This document shows, piece after piece, positions 34,027 through 45,270 of a stretch of DNA of 64,000 nucleotides; positions within the stretch are counted from its first letter, which is position 1; every line of letters starts with the position of its first letter. Under the pieces are notes generated by a model. That model worked only from the letters and a program-made list of their open reading frames with translations, was not told the DNA's origin and did no database searches. Source of the DNA: Dactylonectria macrodidyma (lineage: Eukaryota > Ascomycota > Sordariomycetes > Hypocreales > Nectriaceae); contig JAGMUV010000047.1 in the NCBI GenBank assembly GCA_020744425.1, positions 186,001 to 250,000 on the forward strand. Reading direction: 5' to 3'. The position numbers were made by a program, and so were the translations under genes.

Positions 34027-34917
34027 CTAGATCTTAACTGTCGTACAAACAATCTTTAAGAAAGCCGGCAAACTATCAATGTAGAATAGATGTCCAGCAT
34101 CTGGCACCATATGAAAATATACGAGAGCTCTATTGCCAGCTTTATCAAACCCCGTCTGAATTGCCTCATGAAGAGCCTTCATTGACCGAGGCAAGTCTCC
34201 ATCTAGCTCGCCCACAAGTAAAGTGACGGACTCAACGCTGTCACCGAGTGTCGCAGCAAGATGCAGCAGATTAAAAGATGGCGCTGTGAGAGCATTGACA
34301 CAAGCCCGAAAGCCAAGAGGGGTTGTTGTCATCATCGCTGCCCTTATTGCGTCAAACTCGCTAGGGTTGTTGTCCTTCCAGCCTGGGGAGAACCATTTGT
34401 TGGCCATTCCGTTTGTAATTTCTGAGAGCTTGCTTTCGTCGAGTCTGACGGCCTCCGCGCGTGGGGTCAGTGTATCCTGAACTCCAGCATTTCCTGGAGA
34501 GCAATTGAGGGTATCGCATATCACCAGTCTCTCTATCAGGCCAGGTTTCGCGGCAGCAACATAGGCTCCCGTGACTGCACCCATGGAAACACCAATCCAT
34601 GCAGCGAGTCTAGAGATGCCAAGATGTTGAAGGAGTGAGACCGCGTCGTCGGCTAATGTCGAGAAGTTTGTTCTAGTCACATCTTCAAGATGAGCACTGC
34701 TCTCTCCGTGCCCGGGCTGGTCGTAGCGGAGAACATTGAAGCCTTTTGCAAGCAAAGCGGGCACAACACGATCCCAGGTTCGGTACGGTGCACAAATGGA
34801 GTTGGCCAACACGATTGTAGGTCCTGTCCTGACATTGTTACTCGCAGTGGAAAGCTCGTATGCTATGGTTCGGGTATCTGAGAGACTGAAGAAGTTGGGG
34901 CTGCTGTTTGAAGCCAT
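34027..34917 (-). CDS. Alpha/beta hydrolase (enol-lactonase-like)
   Basis: Cytosolic serine hydrolase of the alpha/beta fold, intronless, 296 aa, full length. Oxyanion region NSICAPYRTWDRVV, strand YDQPGHGES, nucleophile elbow GVSMG (catalytic serine near residue 112), acidic residue in LLVGELDGD and histidine in DAGHLF complete the triad. The layout resembles 3-oxoadipate enol-lactonases and related C-C or ester hydrolases, but substrate assignment is not possible from sequence reading. No signal peptide. It is transcribed away from the CmcJ-like relic side and stands alone. Confidence 0.88.
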   Translation of the reverse strand: MASNSSPNFFSLSDTRTIAYELSTASNNVRTGPTIVLANSICAPYRTWDRVVPALLAKGFNVLRYDQPGHGESSAHLEDVTRTNFSTLADDAVSLLQHLGISRLAAWIGVSMGAVTGAYVAAAKPGLIERLVICDTLNCSPGNAGVQDTLTPRAEAVRLDESKLSEITNGMANKWFSPGWKDNNPSEFDAIRAAMMTTTPLGFRACVNALTAPSFNLLHLAATLGDSVESVTLLVGELDGDLPRSMKALHEAIQTGFDKAGNRALVYFHMVPDAGHLFYIDSLPAFLKIVCTTVKI

Positions 34918-35219
34918 GGTCCCTTAAAGAATCAGCATACGAAGAGATGAGGATGTAGGCAGTAGGAACCTTTCAACTGTCACAGCTTTGAAGTCAGCTA
35001 TAGAGTAATTAAGGAAGATATCACTCGTCTCGAATAGTTCACGATTGATGTGATATCAACGGTAGGATGCTGATTCTGGAGGATGTGTGGAGCCGGAGTT
35101 GTGGGTGTACCACTTGTTCCGTGATTCGGACATGGTTTCCGCATTCCGAACCAAAAGCACACGAAGCTTATTTCATTCGAGGTGTCCATGATACTTGGTA
35201 TGAAGCAAAGGTCTTGTTA
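34918..35219. other. Hydrolase promoter region
   Basis: No gene; ends at the TA target site of the MITE. Confidence 0.4.
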
Positions 35220-35361
35220 GTGCCCCCACAGAGGCACTGGGGGGTCAAATTGGGTACTTTCCCTCCTGACGAGGTCACTTCTCCCTTCCCAACCCATGCT
35301 CGAGGTACATCTAGGGAGAAAAAGGTGACTGAGGCGACACCCCCTGACTTTGTGGGGCCGC
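35220..35361. mobile_element. 142-bp MITE related to the Tc1/mariner relic
   Basis: The ends GTGCCCCCACAG and CTTTGTGGGGCCGC are imperfect inverted repeats flanked by TA on both sides (35218-35219, 35362-35363). Internal blocks (GGGTCAAATTG, GACGAGGTCACTTCTCCC, TAGATGTACCTCG on the other strand) also occur at the ends of the Tc1/mariner relic at 20.15-21.09 kb, so it is a deletion derivative of that family. Confidence 0.75.
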
Positions 35362-35379
35362 TAACAGAACATTTGTGTT

Positions 35380-35932
35380 AGATTGTGGCACATATACCCA
35401 ATTGATAAGAGAAGCTGTAACATCAGTAGCGGCGCTACGTTTTTTGGCGTAACGGTTTATCTGACAATTTGCCTCATCAAATAAAAGCTGACAAATAGGA
35501 CAAGCCATTGCAATTATCGTATGGAGCGTGCCTACTATGCCCGGTGAGTAGGGGACTAGCCACGGTCTTGTCTGAGCATTGTTCGGTTTAGTTAATTTGC
35601 TGGTTTGGCTTCCTTCAACTTCACAAAGTCGCAAGACCCGTTCTTTATTGGCACCACTCCAGACTGTGCACAGTGTGATAAATAAAAAAAGAAATGCACT
35701 TATGTGTAAGGAGTGAGTAACCTTATCTCTAATGTCTAGGTAAAGAATCCCTACGAGGATCAAAACCGAGGGCCACAGTGTGTGATATACCCGGTGGTCC
35801 CGGTGGGACAACAATCGTTGTCGTTGTTCCATACAGGGTATTTGGCCAAGCTTTTGGGTCTCTGATTGGCCACCGTGTCGGCGTGGGGACCATGGCCCTG
35901 TCGGCCGTCGGCAGCTCTGCGTCAAGATCCAT
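35380..35932 (-). CDS. Two-exon orphan gene of unknown function
   Basis: From the ATG at 35932 the minus strand encodes MDLDAELPTADRAMVPTPTR and a Pro/Thr-rich stretch. A GT-AG intron of 91 nt (35754-35664) then joins in frame to an exon reading WSGANKERVLRLCEVEG, IVGTLHTIIAMACPICQLLF and CQINRYAKKRSAATD. The frame runs on into the MITE at 35361, so the original C-terminus is lost or lies just before it. A CxxC pair is present; no family is recognised. Expression and reality are uncertain. Confidence 0.35.
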
Positions 35933-36505
35933 CCCCTGAAACGGTGTCCGTTGCGGACCTCGACAATGATCAGAGGTTGTCCGAGACGCTTGGGTGGGGT
36001 CCTTGTTTCATGCTTGGTCTTGGTGTTTTCGGTTTTTCCTTCGTCTTTTTGTGTGTCTGTCTGTCGGTCTGTCTTGTCTTTGTCTCACTTCGTGTCTCCT
36101 TTTCGTGTCGGTGTAAGGAGTTGTCTCTGCCTTTGTTCTTCAGTCTTTTCACTTCCACTCACTTAGGCGCGATTCCCGTCTTCGCTTCGCCGCTTTGCCT
36201 TCAAGCCGTCCTTCTTTTCTTTGGTATATACAATTTGGCCACTTCGAGATTCCCGCGACTCTCGAACGTTGATCCCCTGGGATCAGTTTATTTGCTTCAG
36301 TTCCACCTCTCGCCGAGGCCTCTCGACGAGGCTCGATATCGCAGACGCCGGTCGTCCATCAAAACAGACCCTAGAACGTAATCAATCGCTCGGAAAGAGA
36401 AGAACAAGATCGGAGATATTCAATGCAGCCAGCAACTTCCGATTCCCAGCTCAAACGAATTCCTCCCCTCGTTCAGTTACTAGATCATAAACCACCACCG
36501 CGATC
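35933..36505. promoter_or_regulatory. CT-rich leader region upstream of the tetraspanin
   Basis: A long pyrimidine-rich stretch (36010-36150, runs of TCTGTCTGTC and TTTTCGTCTTTTTG) precedes the tetraspanin ATG by about 350 bp. Such CT tracts are common at fungal transcription starts; the exact promoter cannot be placed. Confidence 0.4.
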
Positions 36506-37317
36506 ATGGTCAAAAAAGTCTTCCTTGCGACCGTCGTCGTCGACATTCTCTTCCTCGCCTCGGGCATCCTCGAGCTAGTCTTCTCGCTGGTCGTACGAAG
36601 CCAGATGAACGATGCACCCTCCGACGGCGAGCATGCCACTCGCAACCTGCTCTACCAGCGCTTCCCCATTACCGCGGGCATTGTCAATGCAGTCTTCATT
36701 CTCGTTACTTTCGTCGCCACTCTGCCAGGAATCGTCATACCCGCTCGCAGCATTCTCAAGGTTTCCGGATACTTGGTGACTCTCTGTGCGATCTTCACCA
36801 TGTGTGTGGGCGTCTTCCTCTGGGTTATGACATTGAAGATTCGGGAGCAGTTCTTTGATATCTACATTGCTCAAGAACCCGAGGTGCAGAGCTTGATCCA
36901 GAATACTGTACGTAGGACATTACTTTGTTACTTTGCGATAACAAAACAAGATGGACTAACACTAATGCCATAGTATGAATGCTGCGGCTACTTCAATAGC
37001 ACCGCGCCCGCCTTTGTTACGGACTCAACATGCACCAGTCCCGCGAGTGCGGCTCTTCTCCGCGGCTGCGCGACATCCATCGCGAGCTTTTCCAACCTCC
37101 ACATCAGCAGCATCTTTACCGTTGTCTTTGGCTTTGTCGGTATGTTTTAATCTCTGATGCTGGGGAGTGCAAGGCATATTACACGACGGAATCTGACCAA
37201 ATTTTCACAGGTGTCGACGCTATCTTCATCCTATGCATCGCTTGCCTCCTCAAGGACCATAGGGAGCGCGAGCGCTATCGACACATTGACGAGAAGGCCG
37301 GATACCGACAGATCTAA
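36506..37317 (+). CDS. Tetraspanin, complete, three exons
   Basis: Four-pass membrane protein organising membrane microdomains. Exons 36506-36907, 36974-37139 and 37211-37317 join in phase to 224 aa. Three hydrophobic segments (VVVDILFLASGILELVFSLV, AGIVNAVFILVTFVATLPGI, GYLVTLCAIFTMCVGVFLWV) precede the large loop with YECCGYFNST (the CCG signature) and further cysteines STCTSP and RGCATS; the last helix spans the third exon junction (TVVFGFVG-VDAIFILCIACLL). It ends in a charged cytosolic tail. Fungal tetraspanins of this type (Pls1/TSP classes) act in hyphal or appressorium polarity; the class is not assigned here. Looks intact. Confidence 0.88.
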
Positions 37318-38329
37318 CGCCTCTCCAAATAGCACAGCCATTGACTGGCAGCCTTTCGTTACATCCTCGTTCACTTCCCGTACAGTATCACGGCCATCGT
37401 TCCGAGAGGACCTGCTGTTACAAGTCTTTTATATTTAGTCAGAGATGTAGCCAAATACAGGATGTTCAAACATTGATGGTGGTTTACACGATATCCACGG
37501 TGCCATTGATACTATCAGGCGGCTGATTCAGGCCCGATGTATACTCACTTAGTCGCATTTGTAATCATTCGGGACATACATTCGTCTGTCGGACTGCGTT
37601 GTAAGTCGCCCACCCTAGTATGTAGGTGTGGACCACCAGGGTGCCAATCGAGAGTCAGGGCAGGGTGAGTGATACTTGTACATGCGTCTCGAATGGTTGT
37701 GCAGTCTACCAGATGCGAGCTCCAGTATTCTCAGTCTGGTGTAACTGGTGTTGTTGGGGCATCTTTTTGAGATTTGATTAAACCTCGCGTCGAAGTGGTA
37801 TAGGGTAGGTCGTTTCAGTTGATGTCCAACTATCATGGTCCACATGTCGGACCAGTCCGTATACGTGATGTGAATCGTTAGAATGAAACATTGTATTGGC
37901 TACAGATCCAAGTCTACAAGCCACCTCTGCTTCAGCATAGGCCCTCCCAGGAGCAGACTCAGGTACTTTCTATCCCACGTCCTCGGAATCCCCTCCGCAT
38001 TAATCCCTCGATGCCCCTCAGCATTGTTGACGTTAGTCAGATCGCTGCAGCACCTGTTCATCGCACAAACACTGTCGAAAAAATTCAGATCCCATCATAC
38101 ACGCGACCAACCCAATACGTCACGTCACCTACAGAGCCTTATTTTCCCCGACTTCCTTTCTCCGTTTCCATCGACCCGAATAGGGGCCGAACCCAATCAG
38201 ACATCCCAATAATGAATAAATACATAATATTGCCATATTCTTATGTATTCATAGTCGTGCCCTTATATTCTTATCTATTCTTAAGCTTATGAATTATTCG
38301 TAATATAAGCTTGAGGGCCCACTTATATC
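37318..38329. other. Intergenic region, AT-rich end
   Basis: No supported gene. The last 120 bp carry repeated TATTC/ATATTG words like hAT subterminal sequence. Confidence 0.4.
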
Positions 38330-38660
38330 GTCGTCGTCGCTGGCGAGTTCCATGACCTCGTCATCTACTGCCACATAGACTTTGCGGATCAAGTCGTTCT
38401 TCACCCAATTGCTCAGGCAATGAAGTTTCTCGACAGTATCAGCCTAGTGCCGTGTCGTGGCCCATGAAATTGTCCGTCGTGCGCGAGAGAATACCCGTTC
38501 CGGGTCGTCTGGCATCGCTGGGACACGGAGTACGTCAATGGCCAAGCACGAAACATTGGAGGAGCTCGTCCAAATCCTTCTCGAGGCTTCGTCGGCAGCA
38601 ATGCGTGTCATGGCTGCAATCAACATGAAACACGCTCGTGTAGTGGGGCATCCCTGTGGG
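38330..38660 (-). pseudogene. hAT transposase C-terminal fragment
   Basis: The minus strand reads LAIDVLRVPAMPDDPERVFS and RARRTISWATTRH, then after a stop DTVEKLHCLSNWVKNDLIRK: the hAT dimerisation region and tail. It is a different family from the element at 4.5 kb (ARRTISW against AKITITD). Both ends are missing. Confidence 0.7.
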
Positions 38661-38778
38661 GAGGTGGCGGATCCATTACTACGTCACCCCATGCACATTG
38701 GAGCGGCGGAAGCGGTGCATGGGGTAGCCTCAGCCGAAGGCCACGCGTTCGCGGGCTGGGCAGGCTACAACTATTGCA

Positions 38779-41700
38779 TTATCTACGTACTGGTCTAGTG
38801 CTATAGCTATTGTGGGTACTGTGTATCCTGTAGGGATTTCGTGTAAGCACCTGTCGTCTCCTAAGCTCTTGATCCCTCATCTTCATTTTCATACCATCCG
38901 GAGGAGACCGGTAGACCAGGTGATTACGATCAAATGGCGCATCCAACATCAGACCTTCGAGCGTTTTCACACGAGAGACAGCCACGTAGCTTAAACCCGT
39001 CTGAAAGTCCCGGCAGGAGAGATCAGTGACAATCATATCTTCTGTGATGCTTTGTGACTTGTGCACGGTAATAGCGTAGCATACGATCAGGGGAAACTGG
39101 GTGCGAGTGCAGAGAGTGGCCCCGATGAGGAAGTCCCTCTCAACTGGGAGGATCGGGACAATCTTTTTGCCATCGGGCGTCGTCAGGAACACCGGTCCGT
39201 TGTACTTATCAAACTCCATCATGATAACACAAGGAGGGTCTTGGATGGGGTCAGCCCCAGGTGCCCAGCCGATATCGTAAACGGTACCGCGAGCGCCGTT
39301 GCAGAGGCCAACTGGCTGCCAAAGGTTGGACGTCAGCATCAGACGGGCGCCAATGCATACGGGAATCTGCTTTGCAAGGTTTCCCGCCTTGTCATCGGGG
39401 GCAGCAGCTGCACTAGGGCCGACGTTTTTAGCCTTGACCTGGACGACTGGCCGGCCGAGCCGGTCGAGGTGATAGTGGTTATACTCGTTCACCCTATCTT
39501 TGGTACCGTATACCCGCAAGGCATTGGAAAACCTCGCGACCTGTCGATCGTCTAGCTTTGCCTGCACACGGGTGGACAGGAGCTTCCAGGACTCCATAGA
39601 TAGTTGGAGCAGCCGCAGTTCCCCGAGAGCTGTGCCAAATGCCTCCTGATCGTCGCCGCGCTGCCTATGAACAACCCTCAAGAAAACTGATTTATCGAAG
39701 CGCCTATACGCGTTCCTGCCCTTGATCTCTACTCCCTGCACCTCTTTATCATAATAAAGCGGCTTCTGCAGCACAGGGGGGAGTTGAAAGAAGTCGCCAA
39801 CTAACAGGATGTTCAGGCCGCCAAAGAACTCCTCATTCCTATTCGGGAACGCCTCTCGGAGACGGTCATCGATCCAAGATAGCTGACGCAGTCCTAGCAT
39901 GCTCTTCTCGTCAATGATCAGATACTTGATATCTTTAAGCTTCTTCTGGAGCTGGGCCTTATCAATGGCTGAGAGAGGCTTGAAGTCCTTATTAATTGGC
40001 AGGTGCAACAGGGAATGCAAGGTAGTGCCCGAAATCTGATTTCCCGCGACGCCCGTGGGTGCGGCACGCCAGACGGGCGTCCCTCTCCCGCCCGTCGCGG
40101 CTTGAAGGTGCGCGGAGAGCAGGTTGATGAGGTATGACTTGCCAGTGCCGCCTCCCCCATCTACATGGAGTAACAACTGGGAAGGAACCCCTGTCAGGAA
40201 GTGGCCCATCACCGTGTCGTACACTAGGCGCTGATCTCGATTTAGGGAATCGCGAGCTTCTAAGGGCTGATGGTCCACGTCGAGATTCCAGGGGTTTTCC
40301 GCTTTGCGTTGCTTCCAGTAGTCGCTGTTGAGAATGCCATCATCGGTATACCGCCCAACATGAGGGGTCCAATCGTAATTGATGTCAATGTCTCGGCGGC
40401 CGAGGATGTCGATGTCCTCTTCCTCCAGTGGGCGGTCAGGTAGCATGCGGGCGAGTTCATGCCAATCCTCCTCCGCGATGGGCTCCTCATGGGCCTCAAG
40501 CTCAAACTCATCGTCCTCTGCCGTCAATTCATCCGTATCTGGCTCTCCATAATGATCGTCCGCATGGGTATCGTGGAGCTGTCTGCAGCGCATGTACCCG
40601 GCTGTGAAAGAATCGAACCGCTGGCCACCCACAACGAGCAACTCTTCTGGAAAGCGATGTGGATGAACCATCATCAATTTAACACGGCAGAAGTCGTTAA
40701 ACTGGGGAGAAGCCTCCATGGACTTGTATCGAGGGAAGTAAGCTAGGACCCTTTGCTTCGCGTTAGCAGCGAGTTTCCTCCACGTCTTGAGATTGTACGA
40801 TTGCAGGTACTCGAGGTAGGTTACATCCTCATGCTGGTCATTTCGCTCCAGATATTTTCTATAGCTGCCGATAGTCTCATTGACATCTTCATCGACGCGA
40901 TACGAACGTGCATGTTGCTCCAACGGACGGCAATCGACAGAGACAACCATCCGTGTGCCTTCCTGCAGAGGGATGTTAAGCAGAAGGTGGGAAATCTCCT
41001 GCGCCGAGTAATCCCTCTCAGCAATCAGCTTATTCATAAGGCGAGAGGAGAAGGATAATAAGGGCTGGAGGTGTGCTGTATGCGGCAAGACCTGATCTGC
41101 AAGTTTGCAGTAAGGCTCAGTCTTCTTCTCAGATTTGCTGCAATACTTCGCAGCGTACGTAATAACCGCCTGTAAGCTGGTGCAAGGAGATATGTCGATA
41201 TTGGCTAGCCAGCCTAGGATGATAGCAGGATTGAAGTGGTTCATGAGGCTGTCGTTCCGCGCTGCCTCGAAGATGTGGTACGACCTTCCTTCCTTCCTGA
41301 TAACTGCAGCCAGCTCCCGCAAGGCACGAGGGAAGTCAAAACGACACTCCCTCTCTGGATTGGCCGCGTTGGCCGCCTCGATGTCTGCAGCAGCACCCTC
41401 CATATCCCTCGCGATGTCACCAGTTCTCTTCCTCACACGCAAGCAGTATGTGGTGTTGCACTTGTGGCGCTGGCAACGGTTGACAATTTGCGAGAGCCGC
41501 AGGAATGTCATCTCTATGCTTAGGGGATCTACGCTCAGCGGATTACCCTCACCCTGAGGCATAGTCCTACTCGGCTCAGGGTTAATGGCAGTGACGTGGA
41601 ATCCCCACGTGCGTGCAAAAACATCACGAGCGGCTTCGTCCTCCATGTCGGCTCCAGGGCAATTTTCCATCCAGTACAGGCCGTGGTTGTGTGGACTCCC

Positions 41701-44479
41701 ACGCCCTTGCCATTCATAACGATCCCAGTAATCCGTGATGCTAAACTTCTTGCTTAGCACGATATCCCGAAAGAGGCAGTATCGGCGGTAGAAGTGGAAA
41801 GCAGCAATGTGAGGGTTCTGCCGCAATAGGCGGCGCGATAGAGCCATCCTCTCCGGCTCGGTGGCGGCTAGCCAGTCGTCATACTGGGGCATGTGCTGGT
41901 AGAGACTCCGCCAGTGTAAATCTGCCGGGCTAAACGTGATGAATGCACCAGGACAACCAAGGTTATAGGCGTAGGCCTCGAGGTCGTGCCTCTTTTTGTT
42001 CCAGAATGGACGCGTACCGCGAATAGACACCGCATGCCTTGTGATCGAGTTGATCAGCGCCTGCGCCTCGGGGTCCTCGCTGTGTTCGAGCGCCTGAATA
42101 AGTTGCTCTCGCGTCAGCGGCTGCTGTCTCCCATCATGTTGCTTCACGAAGAATCTGGATCGTGAACGTGCTTGTGACCGCATTAGCGTGTTGAAGGCGA
42201 CGAAGCGGAAGGTCGGGTGGCGTGCAAAACGCCCGTCGTGCCAGCGCATCGCGTGCTCGATGTAATCCTTATAATCAATGGAGCGCAATCGGGGTTCAAC
42301 AAAGTCGGCTCTACCGTCAGGAAAGAGGCAGGGAAATGCCAAGGAGAGTAGGGCATGAGAGCGATTGAACTCATTAATGGGTGTGTGTCGTATATTCGGG
42401 AGCTGCAGCTCGTGTTGTGCCTGCGCCTGGAAGCTTGTGGAAAGCCCTGAATCAGCGCCTGATTCTCCGGAGAGAATAGACCGCAGAGCATCGAGCTCCG
42501 TGTCCTTAGCCAACAGGTCCGGCACCGCAGCCTCGTCCTCCAGGTCAGGCTCTGCCTCCTGATCTTCCTCGGGTGAGTCGGGTCCAACGTCGGCAGCCTC
42601 CACCTGACTCTGGGGGATAGCATCCAGGACATTACCATCTTGGGGCAATTGATTCAGCCGCTCTTCGTCGATGGCGACGCATCGATAGCCAGGATGATGG
42701 CGGCGGAGGTAGTCTAGCCATATGACAACCGGCTGGCGGCGCACGCGGAACTGGCGGGTGAATTGCCGGCTAAGATTTGCGTGGGACGACGTATTTGCAG
42801 GACGTAGTAATACAATGTTCAACTCCCGCGGCAGAAGCGGGAGCTGGTTGTACACTAAGCCAACCTCGCGGAGAAAGTGAACCAGGTGCCCCCGATACTT
42901 GTACTGCTGCCCTCGCACAAGCATAATGTTCACATGGATGTGAACACGAGCAATCAAAGACTCTTCGGTAGGCGTAAGCTGAGGCAATCGGGTCGGTATA
43001 GGGCCAAAGTCGAGCTGATTGTCCGCAGAGAAGAAATATGGCTCGTCGGGCTGGCGCTTCTCATCCCTCCGATAACAACGCGCACAAATGCCATCGCAAT
43101 CGATCTTCATCTGGAACCAACTCTCTTGGCATCGACTGCAAAACTGCATTTGGTCATTGTCCAGCTCTGTCCAGAACTCGCGGAGGATGGCCTTGTCGCG
43201 ACCAGTCAAGGCGCAAGCTTCCAGATCTCCATTCCACACCGGGTCTTGTGCGTGGAATACCGCCGACTCTTCAGGTGGAATCCTCACCGGACTCCGAATA
43301 CGTCGTGACGGCCTCAACGATCGAGTTTGCCTTCGAGATCGTTTCGGCCGCCCTCCTGTACCAGGAGCCGGGCCACGGCGACCAGTCCTCGGCCGTGCAG
43401 AAGGCGGCCGTGAGCGACGACGAACAGGGCTTTCATCCACGGAGTCGTTACCGTCGCTCTCGTCTTCGTCCCCTGGGTCGGAGTCACACTCTACCCCTAT
43501 TTGCTCCAGGTACCTGCGTGGCCGAACGGGCGAAAGCAACAGGTTGAAATAGTCCTCGGCGTCAATATCGGACTCCGAGAACTGGCCCCAGTCATCTCCT
43601 TCCTTGATTGTCCCATCCCCATCCGGAAGCCCACTCGGCCGCTGTCGATCTTGGCTGGCATCTACATTCTGTGGTTAGCCCGAAGTACTGCGACCATTAA
43701 GTAAGAATATCTGCCCCAGGCCCCTCCGAACCTTTAAACGCGCCGAGTTGAGATATTGAGGGAGTCAGTGACACAGTCTCCCCTGCACGGCGTCGTGAAC
43801 GATGGCCGCGCTGGATAGCAGCCCGCTTGGCCCTTGCGCCGGCCATGGAGGAATCGTCCTCTGAGTCTCTCCCGCACTTGAGGAATCTAGGAGCCAAGTC
43901 AGGGTGACCTATATGAGACGTGCTGCTTCGGATAGTAGACGGATCAGAATGTGAGGCGGTTAGTAGTGTCGTCGGCTGCACAGGAGGTGAGCGAGCTATT
44001 GTACGGAAGAGCCGCGAGCTTTGTTGGGTTGGTGGAATTGGCGTCCCCAACACTACACGCGGCTGGCTAATCGACGCCCCGGATAACGTCTTCGCTGTAT
44101 GACATTGCCGTAGCCTCTCTGGCGACGTAGGCTGGGTTCCGAATCTGTCGTTAAGGGGCGATAGGCCAGCATCTTCTTCAGTTCTCTTCAGAGCGGGACT
44201 CTCAGTTGAAGAAGGACCGACGGCGAGGTTTCTTAATGTCAGGATCGCGCCTTTAGATCTGGAACGCTTCACTTAGTTAGTGTTGAATGTCTTGCGGAGT
44301 GGGGAGACAGAGCTGACATGAGAATTGCACTGACTACGACATTCCAGGCAGTTCTTGGTGTTCCCAGCAGATTTCCGTTTGCTGACGAAGCCAGCCGCCG
44401 GTTTCTTCTCGCCACAGCGAGCACAGACAATGGACATTAAGTCATCTTGAAGCCCTTGAGGAGTAGACTTCGGATGCAT
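38779..44479 (-). mobile_element. Helitron 1: Rep/PIF1 helicase element
   Basis: Rolling-circle transposon protein on the minus strand. The main ORF (43539-38779) is 1586 codons: acidic/basic N-terminus, CxxC cysteine cluster (CSRCQESWF, CARCYRRDE), Helitron-like N domain, Rep HUH motif GRGSPHNHGLYW, paired tyrosines in ITYAAKYCSK, then PIF1 helicase with Walker A DGGGGTGKS, Walker B LIIDEKSM, VGDFFQLPPV and VHKSQS. Homology to Helitron 2 continues upstream to an ATG at 44479 with a second cysteine motif (CARCGEKKPAAGF); this part contains one in-frame TAA (44273-44275) and needs an intron ending at about 43660. The catalytic part is intact; full-length translation is doubtful. The element ends were not found. 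Confidence 0.9.
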
Positions 44480-45270
44480 TACTCAATGACGCAAGACGTG
44501 AAGATGCGTTGAGTGAACGAAGTTTCCATGCCAAGCGAAATTCCGAGTAAACAAACCAGGGGGACTGCTAGCTGGCAGGCTAGGCCCACTTTTTATGAGC
44601 CGTCGTCCAGTTGCTCCTCGTTTTGTGGCCGTCCATATAAAATTTAAACCAATCAGAGCCCGGGAAACTTATTAATCCCTGTCTGCACCGAACCCTGCCT
44701 CTGGAGTCGGAAACGTGAGTAAGTGGCCCACAAGCCCGGTCTGGCGTGCACCTCGCTAAAAGTTCGTCGGGGTCGGTTCTGGCTCCGAGAGAGTTGCCTT
44801 CATGTTGTCGCTGCTGGCTGCCGATCAGCCACTGGGTTCCTCCGTCCCATGTCGCATCAGTGCAAAAGTCAAAGCGCGGTGGGGGAAATGCTAGCCATCC
44901 GATTGGATTTGAGGGGAGCTCCGGGGTAAGTGAGGTGTCATGCGCGCAACCAGACTAACACGATACTGCTTAGCGACGATTCCTCGTTTGTCACCCTGCA
45001 ACTGTCTGTCCCCTAACGACTCAGCGTAATGCCGGACTCTCCGTAGCGGGTAATCTTATTCGCAGCCATCTGATATGCTGGCAAACGCCACATAAAGGTT
45101 CCGTAGTCTAGCTTTTTAAAGCATGTGCGTGACAATAACTCTGCCAGAGCTGTCAAACCCCTTTCTCGCCTGACAACACAACTCAACAGCAATCTACATA
45201 TACAGCTCACCCCTCTCTGCCCTCTCAATTATCGCGACCCTCGCCAGTCGCTGGCCTCCTCATATTAGAG
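44480..45270. other. Shared upstream region of Helitron 1 and CFEM gene 2
   Basis: Divergent promoters. A CTCTGATTGG (inverted CCAAT) box lies near 44655 for Helitron 1; the same word occurs upstream of Helitron 2 near 46852. No ORF is supported. Confidence 0.45.
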
